Positions 35,858 to 50,349 of a stretch of 64,000 nt of DNA are shown here, in pieces; the first letter of the stretch is position 1; each line of letters begins with the position of its first letter. Made by a program: the position numbers and the translations under genes. Below the pieces are notes generated by a model. That model was not told the DNA's origin. It did not search any database and worked only from the letters and a program-made list of their open reading frames with translations. This DNA comes from Dysidea avara (taxonomy: Eukaryota; Porifera; Demospongiae; Dictyoceratida; Dysideidae): NCBI RefSeq assembly GCF_963678975.1, contig NC_089274.1:46592075-46656074 (forward strand). Direction: 5' to 3'.

Positions 35858-37252
35858 ATTTAACCAGATCTACTTACAGCAACAAGCTACTTTATTTGTA
35901 CAAGATTAAAATGAACCCAATAGAAATGATGGGTTTGTATGGCCGTTTTTACCATAATTTTAAGCAGTAAAGTTGATGGAAGTGATTACCATTAGCCATG
36001 AATCCTTTGAAATGTATGCATTACATAATCAATGTGACATGGAATGATCTGATTGGATCTGCCAACATTCTGGCAATGTTAAACATAGATCAGCACATCT
36101 ATAGTTGGTTCACATTCACCTGACCTGGCTCTTGTTTTTCATGCTACATGTGTCAGCTGCCCAAACATTCAGTATTACAGTGAAGCCCTTTAAACACTGG
36201 AACGGAATTTTTAGTAAAAAAAAAAATGCTTTGATATAAGCAAGAGCAAGTGAGTTATGAGTTTTTAGGTGTGCAAACATGTTTACAACATAAAAACATG
36301 TTTGTAACCATTGGGAGTAAAATATGTTCATCTCTTTGACTACCTTTTTGTAGGGCCAGGTGAACACAAACTGACTATATACCAGAGAACACAGTTAAGT
36401 GTGGATAATTACAAGTAATGAATAGAAATTGGTTTGAATACTCTGTTACAGTACTGTGTATTCTGTTGGTTTTTCCAGCTGAAATACAACATGTCCTAAA
36501 CCTGGTTGTGTGATTCATGCATTTAAGCTGTAGGGAACCACTCTTCATGAGCAGAGCTAATTCCCTCCCATGGCCCTGATATAGATACATCACATATTAA
36601 ATCAAACCTGATATGGAGACATGATTCGTCATCACAAGGATCATAATCACTCTACTACACCAAGCAACCAGAAACATGATTGATGAACATGTGATGCTTG
36701 CAGTATTCAGGTATTAAATGAATGAGGACATTGCACATCTGTAATAAAAGAAATCATATGAACTTGTAAACCATTATAATTACTTTTGGTATGATGAAAA
36801 GAAACGTCAGTGGTTTTATAAACCCCTTTCTGAAACTTCAGTGTTACCTTAAAGTACAAAACATTATCAAGCTTGTCACCTTCCTATCTATAAGTGGAAT
36901 ATCCTCTGCTAATCACATATAAACTACTGATACAGTGCTCATACTGTTCCATTACAGAGTGTCTCAACATGCTAAAAGCACGGTGACATATACCTAACTG
37001 TACTTTTATGTCAGACTATTTGATATGTGGGTCTACTATGATTTTGACATGAAGTTTAAAACCACGCACACATAGGTGTACCTAATATAATTGTACATAA
37101 ATGTTCTTACTTCATAACCAATAATTGTCACAGGCTACAAATAAGGTGATCCTTTACAAAGAATCATGCATTTATCCTTGGTATCTATATATTTATTCAC
37201 GTATATATATGCTTTTGTGGGGTGATATTTGATTACTTGTATTATAGACAAT
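35858..37252. other. No gene recognised
   Basis: Unique-looking AT-rich sequence. A possible weak inverted pair around 36110 and 36357 (TTCACCTG / CAGGTGAA) was not judged sufficient for an element. Confidence 0.5.
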
Positions 37253-37541
37253 AAGTACACAGAAAAATTTGGAATTTTCAAAGGGACCATAGCACATCGA
37301 TAAAAAGTACTGAAACAAGCTGGGATAGTGCACGATATTAAATCACAGTAAAACAATAAGAAGTGTTATATCCCTACTGTGCATTTCCATTATGGTATCT
37401 TGGAGCACAGTAGGGATATAACACTTCGTATTGTTTTATTGTGATTTAATATCGTGCACTGCTCCAGCTTGTTTCAGTACTTTTTATCGATGTGCTATGG
37501 TCCCTACTCTAGTTGAAAATTCCAAATTTTTCTGTGTACTT
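37253..37541. mobile_element. Foldback element, 289 bp, 5' module of repeat D
   Basis: Inverted ends AAGTACACAGAAAAATTTGG and its complement, with arms containing AGGGATATAACACTT. Followed by TGTTTGTTAACTTTTTTTG and ATTATTATGACTGGTGAACC, as at 53373-53415, so it is the fixed 5' module of repeat D. Confidence 0.85.
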
Positions 37542-38400
37542 GTTTGTTAACTTTTTTTGTAAATAATTATTATGACTGGTGAACCCACGCATACTGTGAA
37601 TGAAATGGCGCCGCACACTCCAGCTATATCAATCATCATCTGAAAAGTGAAGTATCCATTACGCTTTGTTGTCAACTATGTTCAACCAGTTACATAACAT
37701 TTCGGATCAAGAACTGTTCAAAAAGCACCTCTACAGTCCATATGCATACCGAAACAAAGAAATGGTGCCGCGCACCCCAGTTATATCAATTATCATCTGA
37801 AAAGTGAAGTATCCATTATGCTTCGTTGTCAGCTATGTTCAACTCGTTACACAGCAGTACGAATCAAGAACTGTTCAAAAAGCACCTCTATATAATCAAA
37901 ATGGCCAATATGAAAAATACAGACAATTTCCGTTACGAACGGAAGCCATCATGTGCTACCGCCAAATCAATACTTTTCGCTGTCAGCAAAGATGAATGGG
38001 ACACAAAGGAGGACACTGGTAAGTCCTTGAAGAATGCATTGTACATCCAAAAGGCACCTCTCGGGCCGAAGCAACGTTGAACAGTGAAAAAACCAAGCCC
38101 GTAGCCTTAGCCGTAATCGAGTTACAGTATGCTGGTCTGAAGACATCAGTCAATCAGTTACTTACTCAGTCAGTAGAAAATTCCATTAAATAAATTTTTT
38201 TTTAATTCTGTAGCAACTTGTTGAAAGTGTTTCGGGTCAATCTGAAGGCTTGTTTGGACTTAGTTTTACCTAACCAATACTGCCTCATTGTCATCAGGGA
38301 AAATTGAGGCTGATTTATGGGTGATGCTATTTCGTGAGCCACGCCTACTCCTTGTGGTCCCTATTATACAGTACCATTGTACTGTATGATGCAAATATCA
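37542..38400 (+). repeat. Repeat family D body with conserved short open frame
   Basis: Shared with 53373-54240 and 55420-56790. The first ~130 bp (GAAGTATCCATTACGCTT...) is tandemly duplicated. An open frame from the ATG at 37838 ends in TGA near 38080 and aligns with one at 55504-55746: MFNSLHSSTNQ against MFNPLHSSTNQ, and an identical FAVSKDEWDTKEDTGKS. A 54-bp block around GATGAATGGGACACAAAGG is identical between the two and ends ACTG|GTAAGTCC, which resembles a splice donor. I do not recognise the peptide; a transposon-derived or pseudogene origin is possible. Confidence 0.6.
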
Positions 38401-38631
38401 AACTAAAATTAAGTTTGAAACATTGATTGAAAATTACAATGCCTGCAGCAATAATATAGGTAATTTTGTAAAGGTGATATTATGTGTCATAAATTAGCAC
38501 AAGAGTAATTAAGAATCTTACATTAACAGGGATCAAAGAAAATAGCTACAAGTGCTGTCCCAACTTTTGATACAAACAGTCAGCATCATATAGTAGCTAT
38601 CATGTAAGTTCACTGCCTATACTTTTACATT

Positions 38632-39480
<849 letters not shown>

Positions 39481-39488
39481 ATACATAA

Positions 39489-40129
39489 TATGTGACCGGA
39501 TCTGCGAAAACAGGACATAATCGCATTTTTTCCGAATTCCTGTTTATTGAATATTTATAATCTATGTAACCAAGTGTACCCACTGGCAAAATTTCAGCTT
39601 CATATGCCAAACACTCTGGGAGTTACAGCCCTACAAAGTAGCAACTACAGAAAAATCGATTTGTACAGCAAGTATAGGGAGAATAAATTACAGGCGTTTA
39701 CAAAAAAGGTTGTAACTTACCAACAGATCGAGGTACAGAGCTAAACGTTTCACCATCGTGTTCACCATGAACAGGGGAATAAATTGCTGGGTAAGTTGTT
39801 CCTTTATTCACCCTTCCTCACTGCATACAAAGGCGAAATTCTTAAAGAAAAATCGATCACGTACGATCGCTTCAACATGACGTAAACAAACACTCATAAC
39901 TTACATGTCCTTGGGTCTACTGTAACGAAACAAAGATTTTCCAACTCCTCTTGAGCAGGCGAATAAGTTGATATCCAGGTTTTTATTGTTAGTCCCTTCC
40001 TTTACTAAACAAGAGGGGTTTAAAAAATTTACAGAATTACGCAAGTATTTCACCCAATGAATTCAATGCTTTATACTGTAAATTTAGGCTTGTGTGATTA
40101 TGTCCCTTTTTCGCAGATCCAGTCACATA
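39489..40129. mobile_element. MITE with TATGTGACC ends, 641 bp (composite module 2)
   Basis: Left TATGTGACCGGATCTGCGAA, right TTCGCAGATCCAGTCACATA. The interior is the reverse complement of 31035-31639 in blocks. It lies directly after a foldback, but no satellite follows. Confidence 0.85.
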
Positions 40130-43100
40130 TGCATATGTATAGTACAGCCTTAATTGCTATTTACATACTTATCAAGCCTTTTGAGCTAATGAATACAAAC
40201 TTTCGTTTAGTATTAAATTATCATGATCGTGGCAAAGTACGCATCTTTATATTAGCTTGAAGTATCAAAATTAACACAAAATATAACCTATGTCTATTCT
40301 ATGACACATGTTACTAGATTACATCTGTCATGGCTCAACATATGTATCTTTTCAGAGATATGGTGCCTTAGAGGAGGTTCTTCATTATTCTCCTAATTAG
40401 GACAACAGAGTACCACAAAAGACAGAATGTGTACAACATACTTAATGATGCTGATAATCATCATTGGACATATACAGTTACTTTTAACTAACAACACTAA
40501 AATTTCCATACATTATAATTTTTCATGGAAATTAGTGGCAGGGAAACACAAATTTGAATACAGTCAGTACAAGGAGCATTGCAAAAGATATCTATTTGAT
40601 TCTGTAACCATATGTGGAAGATGAACCTGACTCTACTGAGCCTTGTAGAAAGTTCTAGCATGCACGATCAATTTACCATGTAATTGAACCACTACAAGCA
40701 TTAACAACAACCTACATATATACAGGTCTTTTATAGTACATTGCTACTTCAATTTGATTATTTGTTTGATGGGTGAAATCTTAAGAGTATAGGGTTGGTA
40801 GGTTGGCATATAAATATGAAATCAGTACAAAAGGGATACAAAATATATAAGTAGCGGGTGTAGTTGATAAAGTTACACTAGCTCGTTTGTAGTCATAGTG
40901 TGTTATGAAAGGGTGAACAGCAGTTACGTGTATTGAAAAGAAAATACTAGGCAAGTACTCAAGAGTAGGTCAGTTGGACAGAGTATAGAGTGGGTCAGTT
41001 GGACAGAGTGGGTCAGAGTATATTAGTTTTAGCACCTATAAAAATTAACTTTGAAAACAGTGGGTCAGTTGGACAGTTAGAATACTAATCAAGTTGACAT
41101 GTTAGGCCTTTTAAAATGAACCTTTGGTGACTTAACATGCCACATGAATATTGCTAGGATACTATATAGCTTCATTGATCACTAGAGCATATGGTCACTT
41201 CCTTATAGGGGTAATTACACTTCTTCCAAGTGCTAACCAATATTACAAACCTATAAGCCACTTAATTGCCATGAATTTATTTCTCAAATGGCTTCTCCAT
41301 GATGCATAGAAAAGAGCACCACAACCTTGCCATATATGTATAACAACATTGCACCTTCAACAATCATTATAACAAATTACATATCTCCAAAAGGTGCTAA
41401 ATTTGGATAAAATAGTTGTAATAGCAATATCTTAAACAATTTTTGTAGCCTCCTTTCAAAACAATGATTTCAAGAATTACTCTTGATTTGATGTTTTATT
41501 TATGACAGTTATACTACTGACCTGGATGACTAACTGAACCAGACAGTAATCTGGGACCAATCCAGTTCTGAAATCTGACCTTGGTTAATAAAACAGGCAT
41601 TCATCAAGAGTTACATTTTGTACACAATGTTTGTAGCATAATGGATACAATGTCACAATGTTAGCAAGAGCATACATTATAGCAGGCTTCAACCTCTGTA
41701 GCTAAATATTAGTACTAAATAATTATTTTACCAGATATTTATTGAAATATAAATGTTTTTACAGGATGATGGTGATAATGTCATGTTGCTTTAAGACAAA
41801 ATATCCAGGAAGACAAAACAAAACATCCAGGAAGACAAAACAAAACATCAAAAAACCAAATAACAACTGATAATGGATACCTAGACTCAAGGGTACACAG
41901 ATGCTAGTAAGACAACTGGAACCCTGGCAAGGTATATACATACATGACAGTTAATTAGCAGCATTCAGTTCAGAAATGTCCCACAATTCACATGATTATG
42001 CATTAAATGTCCTGTATGAACAAGATATTACATCACCATTTAAATAATACACAAATGTGAGAACTGAATTGGAAGGTATAAGCCAAGAAAATTCAGTGTG
42101 ACCAGATTTTACAAAACTGAAACTTGAAAACATTAGGCAAAATCAAACTAATACTACCCTACACTATCATGCAATTGATTTTGACACTCAGCATTACTCA
42201 ACTTGCTGGAGGCTGGTTTTAAGAGACGTCTTTTCTGAGTGGTGTGGTAAACTCAAATGGCAGTTTCTGGCTTTACAAGAATCAGTCGCGTACTGGTGGA
42301 TAGTTGGTTAAACGTTTCCTATGTTGATTTTGCTGCATATTAACCACTAACAAGCCAGCATAGTCATGCACACTCTCATGCCTATACTTCAATCAGGTCT
42401 GCCTCCATTTTGAAGTCTATATTTTTCCTACCCCACCTGATCCCACCCTCTATTCCTTTTTGAGCACTTGTAATGCTACTTTGCTTGCCCAACTGTTCCT
42501 CTTGTGTAACTTTCACATGCATGCTCACTATCCTTGGCATGTCTAATGAAATCTTTTTTCAAAACTTCTTATGTGCGATTTAGATCGTAAATCCACTCAC
42601 TCAATTATGAAAACATAACCAGATACAAATCTAGCTACCATTTAAAGATGAAGAAGCCATAGTTAGTGTACCTCCTACATTGCAGTGGGTTGACAACACC
42701 TGCTGAAAAAAATCAATATAACTTCCTGTATGATACAATATTCCAGGTATCGTATTCATACCACTTGCCATATTATTTTGTTGAGGTGCATATAGCACTA
42801 AATGTGGCACTAGCAAGTTACAGCCCCACTCTGAGTCCCTACACAGTGCCCACTTTGATCTCCGATCCCTTCTACAAATAGGTAACGACTGGTGCAGCTC
42901 TAACTATAGCAAAAAACAAAAACAAACAAAAACGTTTTTAAAAAAGTAACTAGCACGTTCTTCAAGTAGGCAAGACGTATAGTCACGGGTCTGCTAGCTA
43001 CGTAGATTAAACAAGTAGCGGTAATTTCATCGCCGAGATACTACTAGTGCTGAGTATCAGCGAGACGATCAACGAGCAGTCGAGTCGACGGTATGGTTGT

Positions 43101-44779
43101 ATATGCGTACACACAGTTACACTATACATCACTAAGACACTCACACAGAGATTCTAGTAGTATACAAGCAATTGACCCGCTGAACTCTCTCTATCTTCAA
43201 GTACGTGTTCACTGGAATCTTTTTCTCTGTTGAGTCTGCTCGGATCACGTTATCTGCCAATGATGTCATTATCAGTGATATGAGATCAACAACACAATTA
43301 CAGTATAAAGCAAGGCAAACTTGATTGATTGTTTCTCATCCCCACCCGCATCCCTTTTTATGCCACCGCCTTTAATTGCATTATTGCTGTTATCAGTCAT
43401 GTGCACAAGAAGGCTTACTATCAATTTACAGCACAGTAAATATCACTTGCACCTCAAAAAAACGGTGGTAAAAAAATAAGTACCAGTTCTTAAAAGGCTT
43501 TATCTAATATTACAGCTTGATTTGGAGTATTTTCTTTAATAATGAATAATGGAAAATGACCATGGAAATCTGCATGGAAATCTGGATTCAGTTTGTGGAT
43601 AAGAAACAAGTAATCAAGTTTGCCTGGCCTAAAGGGCAGAGTTAGAGGGTACATATGAATCACCCTTCACTCCTTCCTCCAAAGTTTACTATGTGCTAGC
43701 TACAAACCTATATAAAGATGAGCTACAGTACAGGTGCTGAGTGAGGCATTGGTTTGCCCAATGATAGTGAGTGCCCGTTCAATTGCAAGGACACACCATA
43801 ATTTAGTTTCTTTATGTTCATCATCAGTGATAATTCTCTCTCTGTCTAGGCATCTCTCATCATCAATTGCATCTTAACTGAGCACACCGGCAATAAAGAG
43901 TGAGAAGAGAAGAGATAATTCCCCCTTACAAATCAGTTAAGTACCTATTAATAATGTTTTCCAGTAACTTCATAATCAATCATATTGTATATACAATACA
44001 CTGTATGTATGTTACACATGTGCATTAATCCTCAAACTGAGGCTGCACATTTTTGGAAACAAAAAATAAATCAATAAATCTCTTATTTCAACATGCACAT
44101 AAAAGCTGCTAAAGATCAAAATGTTTTAATAGAACAGTCACTAATATAACATCATCATTAAAACTTTTCTAAGCTTTAAGGAACAAAGACCAGTGTGTAT
44201 GCTGCTGGATTGCTGAAATTTAACCTCTTATTCTTTATCTGCATGTGCACTACTATCTCATCATCGCACCCGCAAACATGCATCCTGCCATATATATTAA
44301 TTGCTTAAAATTCTGTACCATGAATTGCATGATCGACATCAATTTTCTTGAATTACTCTGCTAAAACATAAATTCTAGTCAAATTTAAGTATCTATAAAG
44401 TTAACAGAGCTATAGTATTTGGGGGCTGTGCTCAAGCTCCACATTTTAAATAGCTTTAGAACAAATTACAATTAGAAGTTAGAACAAATAAAATGTGACC
44501 ACTGTGTACCAGTATATCAGGAGAAATAGGGGGGCAGACGGGGCAATTCAGCCTCCCCCATTCCCACACTTTTAAAGTGCAGGGGCAGTGCCCCCTCATT
44601 TTTTCCATATCCCAATTGCTAAAGTAAAGCAACTGTTGTAGTCATTAGCCAACTTGCTTTGCCCTAATTTACTAGAATTTGTGCTAAAGGTTATGCAAGA
44701 ATGGGATACTGCATGAATCAGTGCTGGGAGTGCACAAGATTGAGATACTCACTGCTATGTGACAAAATGTTCATCCAGA
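40130..44779. other. No gene recognised; minor tandem repeat at about 40972-41080
   Basis: Mostly low-complexity AT-rich sequence without supportable exons. At 40972-41080 a GGGTCAGTTGGACAGAGT unit recurs three to four times; at 41795-41850 a GACAAAACAAAACATCCAG unit recurs. A CTTTAATAG-type copy of the dispersed motif is at 44114. Confidence 0.5.
42940..43110 (-). promoter_or_regulatory. Candidate CpG-richer 5' region
   Basis: An unusual cluster of CG dinucleotides (GCCGAGATACTACTAG, GAGACGATCAACGAGC, GTCGAGTCGACGG) in AT-rich surroundings, located between the end of the downstream receptor gene (49 kb) and the sushi cluster (33 kb). Such an island could mark the promoter or 5' UTR of the minus-strand sushi gene. 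No signal-peptide frame follows clearly: ATGAAATTACCG on the minus strand stops after seven codons. Confidence 0.2.
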
Positions 44780-45150
44780 TTTATTTCACTGGACTTTTGT
44801 AATTAAGCCTCCAATAAAACACTGTTTCAACACACTGTATCACAGATTCACAGAGGTGGAACAAATTGCCAAATGACCTTTTTTCATCTTCCAACTTCCC
44901 ACTTTCCCAGCCACTATTTATGATCATTGTTAATTATAATAATTATGACTAGTAGTTGTACTTTGTAATCAGCTTGTTATGTGCACGTCTTGTTTAGTTT
45001 TGTTTTTCTTTGTAGTTGCAGTTGTATACTTATTCCTTTGTTGGTTTTTGTATTGTGTATGTATGTATGTTCACTCTGGTAAGGAAGAATGGCTGTGCCG
45101 ATCACTGTGAGGTTAAATCAATAATCAATCAATACTTTAATAGAACAGTC
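44780..45150 (+). pseudogene. Probable LINE 3' end remnant
   Basis: One frame gives SQRWNKLPNDLFSSSNFPLS, resembling the C-terminal WNxLP segment of many non-LTR retrotransposon reverse transcriptases. It is followed by a T-rich 3'-UTR-like stretch ending in AATCAATCAATC-type repeats. The same CAATCAATCAATC tail ends the LINE at 47.5 kb on the other strand. Confidence 0.4.
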
Positions 45151-47278
45151 AACTAACTATTCTAATAGAACATTCCGTGGAATCATATATATGAGTTGGT
45201 TCTGCTATGCAATTAATTCAATCTGTCTCCATTAACACATATCTATACATAATCAAGAGCATGAGTCTGACTGAAATGCCTTCATTTACTGCTGTATCTA
45301 CAGTATCTTAATATAGTCATTATTGTAATATTATAGGAGTATCCTATTTGAATATATTCACATGTACCACTGAAAATACTCTCAGATTCAATCTCAAAGC
45401 ATTCAAATCTCCCGTGGAGGCATGCCCCTGATCCCCTAGTATTGGCATGCCTTGCATGCTGATGTGCTAAGTCACACACTAAATAATTTTAAAACACTTT
45501 GCCCCCCCAATCCCCCACTTTTGAGTACTGTTCTCCGTCCCTGTCTCTATACTTGTACATATGTAGCATTTGAAAGTAAATATAGGTCTATATAATAAAG
45601 CAACTTAAACTTAAACGATAAAATCACTTTAAATTCTGACTATCCAAAAGAGATCCTTTGCAATAACCACAGTGTGAATCAGAAATTCCTAACCATATAT
45701 AATTATACACTTCCCAGCCCCGATGAAACTAAATTGAAAAGTCTTTGAAAAACAGTTGCTGCATAGATTATTGTTGGTTGCAGCTTCATCAGGCTAAATA
45801 TCCTACAGCTTCTGAAGGTTGCCCTTGAATTCAACTTTTAACTCAAAGCATTTATGCCCTTTGTTATAGTATTATACCACTGCCAGCTAGAAATATTGAT
45901 TTCACTCAGTTAAAGTGGCTTAGCTATAATGCTTATGCTTATTCAATAAAGTTCAGTCAAAATTATTAAATATGCTAAATCTGAAAAAAAATCCTGTGGG
46001 GACATGTCTCCAGACCTCATGCTCTACCTCTTGTGTGTGCTTCTAACTAGCTACTAGTTGTATCAACCAGCTACAGTTGACACACTCTTCTTAGCTCCAA
46101 GCCTCCCACTATAGATGCCCCTAGCTTAGCCTATATATATATGTGCTGGCTTAATTTTGAGCATAATAGGTGCTTTGAAGCATCAAGCGTAATGCTAGCA
46201 TAATAGGTAGAATAAATAGCCCATACTGTAGTTTGTTGTCTGTAAAAATGCATGTATAGCTGGACAACACACTCAATATAGTCATTTACTTTAAAAAGCA
46301 GTGAGGTATGACATAATAGATAGATAGATGACAACAATGTATAATTTTTTATAATCAAAGTTATCCATATAGCTAGAACGTGCAAGTTTGTTAGTAAAAC
46401 ATGGATACTGAGGCAAAAATTCAAGCATAATAGGCAACATTTTGAGCACTTCAGCATAGCATAATAAGTAAGTTTAAAGCATAAAATAGGCTGGTGCCTA
46501 CAATCAGATAGGTAACTGACATTATATACCTATACTAAAAACAAGAGGCCCGGGGTCAGGGGTATGATATACTGTAGGCTCTTTATTTTAATAACGTACT
46601 TAGCTTTGTGCAGTGGTGTGTATGAAGTAACTGGAGTAGGTAGCCATATGGAAAATGATGCTTCTTGACTTGCTGGGTAAACATTTTCACAATCTGATTC
46701 ACAAAATTATTCCTTCCAAAACTGGTATTACAGTAAATCTGTAATAATGCTTGAAGTATGTTAGTAAGGTTAAATTCACTGGCAAATCTATAGAGTTAGG
46801 AAATTTGATTTTATAGAGTTAGGAAGTTCATTATATAGGCTAGTAAAGGTAATGAGTATCAGAGGTTTGTATGATCAGTTAAGATGTATATCTCTAAAGC
46901 CAAAATGTTAATTCAAAGTTTTGAATTGAAGTGTTGTGGAAAGTTTAAAACGCATTTCAAAACTTCTATATATACTCAAAGGCACGAAAGCAAAGTTGGT
47001 TAGCAATTAAATTTGAGCATACAGTCTCCTTTTAGGGTTGTACCACATGGACAATCCTTTTCGAATATCCATAGTTTGGGAATTTCCATTTCTGCTTTCC
47101 CTTGTACTGTAAATACACCAAGACTCCTGCTCCTACAATTGCATTGTATATAATTTATCCCTTAACAAGTGATCATGAATTCATGATTTACCACTGGGAA
47201 ACATTGATTTAACAGGAGGTGACAATAATTATTATATACAGTGTATACATCATAAAGAAGCAATTCTTCATGACATAG
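45151..47278. other. No gene recognised
   Basis: Two TTCTAATAGAACA-type motif copies at about 45130-45175. Around 46137-46490, AGCATAATAGGT-like words recur in both halves, but no element boundary could be set. Confidence 0.5.
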
Positions 47279-47392
<114 letters not shown>

Positions 47393-47494
47393 CCTGCAAA
47401 TCTGGAAATGTGGGAACCAACCACACACCATCACATAACTTGTTATATTCACATAAAAATTGGAACACCTTCATTTATAGCAGTATATAATAGC

Positions 47495-48424
47495 ATGATT
47501 GATTGATTGCGTGTTTTTTGTATAGTACTGTATACGTAGATTGCAGTTTTCATCACATATAGCTATTATAAGTGAAGGGTAGTTAGTTCGAACAAACATA
47601 TGGAAATATTGGAACCAACACCAAGTCAGGTCTGCTAAGGGTGGAGGAAAGATTGGTTGGTAAGAGTCAGCATAGAGTTCAAAAATGTCAGGTAAGTGCT
47701 GTTGGAGTCCGTGAAAGAGAACTTGTAGGACTGAATCATGTCTCCAGGTATACCTGCCTTGATCAAGAGCATCAGGACATCCAGTCAAGATATGGTTTGT
47801 TGTGGGCTGGGGAGCTTGACAAAGGGAACATTTAGGGCTACTAATGATGTTCCACCTAGCCAGGTTCATAGAAGTTAGTAGAATATCACAACCAGCACGT
47901 AGCAAGAAAGATGGCTGTTTCTCAGGGAGGCCATATATCAATCTCTTCCATAAAGGACAAGCTTGCTCCAGAGTGACAATGTCTAAACATTTATTCTGAA
48001 CAGTTAATGTCTCGAATTTTGATTCCCAATAATCAATGCGAGTATGACGTAAATCATGATGTGCATGGTTCTTGAATGTAGCAGAGTGAACATTGGCAAC
48101 TGAAGCCTTTGCAGCAGATAAAGAGTTAAGGACAGTGGGAAAGACAGACTTTTGGCTAGTACAGAATATCGCAGCTCTACAATCAGTGGGTTAACTGACC
48201 GCTCAACAGCCAGAATATATGACAGCTTAGCTGACTGCTTCTGAATCAGATGAGGTAAAAAAGGGAGATTCAACACATCTGGGTGAAAAACAGTTCCAGG
48301 AGTGGAGGTTCAACCAACTCTTCACAAATTTCAATATAGATGACTGTGTTGAAGTAATAGATGACACAGTAAGCCTCTCAACAGCCAAATGAAAATGTAG
48401 AACAGAAGACACAAAGTTTTTCAA
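47495..48424 (-). pseudogene. Non-LTR retrotransposon (LINE) remnant, C-terminal part
   Basis: On the minus strand, fragments in shifting frames include HLAVERLTVSSITSTQSS, ILAVERSVNPLI, LPEKQPSFLLRAGCD and a zinc-knuckle KCSLCQAPQPTTNHILTGC (Cys-x2-Cys-x8-His-x4-Cys), followed by TWRHDSVL. This C-x2-C-x8-H-x4-C plus RHD layout is typical of the tail of LINE-type polyproteins after the reverse transcriptase. At least two frameshifts separate the pieces, and the region after RHDSVL decays. The 3' end carries a CAATCAATCAATC tail. It lies in the gap between the two host gene segments and is 5'-truncated, as is usual for LINE copies. Confidence 0.85.
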
Positions 48425-49089
48425 AATCCATATCTTAGGGTTTGGCCCTTGGTTCTTGTGTTTTCACTGATTATGAGTTTATGACTATGTATATTATAGC
48501 TATCCAGTAAATTTTTGTATACAAGCTGTGTTATATACTACAATGAATGTCCAAGGTCAATGCCAGAAATTACAGTGGTTCTCCTGGCACATTACTCCAG
48601 CTTAGCCCTTGGTTTCTCACATATTATTCACATGAAATCTCTAGCCAAATTGTCTGCATAATCATGCACTAATGGTATGTAAGTAAATGATTTAATAATA
48701 AAATGAGTATATTTAATTTTATTATCATTTAATTATATGGTTATTCATTAGTTGTTTATTACAACTTTGAACATAGTGGAGTACATGTATCATGGGACAA
48801 ATCATCTGCTGTTGACGTCATGTCCTGTAATTTTCACTTACGTACGTACATCTCTCTACATTGAGTACTTATGTGTTCATGATTAGGGTGGCTGTCTACA
48901 CATATACTTTTAGTTAGCCAGTATACCCAACATTAAATCCAAGTTATATAAGTACATTGTACAGTACTTATGTTGCAAATTTCTATAATTAATACACTTT
49001 GGTAACTATATAAATGATACCAAAGTAATTCTAAAATATGCAAAACACAACTTCCGATTTTGATACTGTGTATAAAATGAATGTATGGT

Positions 49090-49583
49090 TCATTTAGTAG
49101 ATAAAATGTAATCATCATCATCATCATAGTAATCAGCAATTTGTGGTTTTGATTTATCATAAGCTGGATTAGGAGCAATGGCAACATCAGAGCCTGGAGT
49201 AGTTTTGGTGTTAGTTCCCATCCTTTTAGCAACTTCATAAGATGGATTGGGCTTAATGATAACATCACAACCCATGTTACTATTTCCCTCTCCTTTGATT
49301 ACTCCATATGATGGGTTAGATTCCATATTAACATCATCTTCTCTGTTATGCTGTGATGGGTGTTTAGTGAACTCAGTGGCCATTGGTTGCACATATTCAT
49401 ACTGATCTTCAGCTATTTTACTGTTTGGTTTGTTCACACCATAAGATGGGTTAGGTTGTATAGCAACATCTGAACTTGTGTATAACTCATATGATGGATT
49501 ATTCATCCTGATAGTATCCTCACGATGTAATTGAAGTAAAACTATTTCACTGTACTGTTCTTCTTTGGTTTTCTTGTCTCCAC
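49090..49583 (-). CDS. Terminal exon: tyrosine-rich cytoplasmic tail of a receptor
   Basis: Last exon, acceptor ATGCACAG before 49583, starting in phase 1 and ending with a stop at 49090. About 164 residues, hydrophilic, no cysteine-rich fold. It contains five repeats of an NPSY/NPAY core: NNPSYELY, PNPSYGVN, SNPSYGVI, PNPSYEVA, PNPAYDKS. NPxY is the classic PTB-domain and endocytic-adaptor motif. Further tyrosines sit in EQYSEIVLL, DQYEYVQP and a closing acidic DYYDDDDDYILSTK. The upstream TM exon (54846-55013) ends in phase 1 and joins with a shared Gly codon, so the two are probably consecutive. Role inferred: intracellular signalling or trafficking tail of a single-pass receptor. A candidate polyadenylation signal (AATAAA on the minus strand) is at about 48718-48723. 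Confidence 0.85.
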
Positions 49584-49763
49584 CTGTGCATGCATGGATA
49601 TTCAACTGGTAAATGTCTCATGTTGAAGATGATGTAATAGAGCAGTCAAACTGCTCTAATAATGCCAAAGTAACTATATGCAGTAGTTGTTAAGTTGAGC
49701 AGGTTGATGCTGTGCCACTTCTAACAACTGGGGAGTGGGCACCCATTCAGTTTCTAGTAAATA

Positions 49764-50349
49764 CCGTATAGCGGGAAATTTCTGGAGGGTATAATTTTCG
49801 GATAAGTGATCATTGTGAACTATTTCGGAAATAGATTTTCGGATAAACACCACAATCAGCACTTGACGGAAATATACGGAATTGTGCTCTGGCAAGGCAG
49901 GTGAAGACTTCTGTGCATCATCAGGTCATGGATTACGAGTTGGACTTCACGTAATGCCTAATAGTGACACTAATCCCGTAAACAGCTGCTTTCTTCACTA
50001 TTTCCACCTTCTCTTCTCCTGTGTAGCTACACCCGATATTCACCACATGGTTTCCCATTTTCCTGCTTCCACTGGCATATCTCCATCATTCTGGTGATGC
50101 CTTAATTGGCAAAAGCAAGTGCAGAACTAGGGGTTGTCAACAGGTAAATAAGAAATACTGGTATCGCCACTCTGTTTACACACCTTGAAGTACTTGAGAG
50201 AAGCGCTATGTCAACTCACGATTTTTACCTAAAATTAATGTAGACTACGTATGAATATTAAAACAATTTCGGAAAATTTATTTTCGGAAATTATTTAGTT
50301 TTCCGAAATATCCGAAAATTACACCCTCCGGAAATTTCCCGCTATACAG
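49764..50349. mobile_element. MITE with CCGTATAGCGGG ends and TA duplication
   Basis: Left CCGTATAGCGGGAAATTTCT, inverted right GAAATTTCCCGCTATACAG, TIRs of about 45 bp including GGAGGGT and ATTTTCGGA. Flanked by TA. Shares the outermost 12 bp with 4335-4963 but has a different interior. Located in the intron between TM and tail exons. Confidence 0.85.

Noticed and set aside
36110..36375. Possible TIR element (TTCACCTG / CAGGTGAA)
   Set aside because: Only eight or so matching bases and no target duplication.
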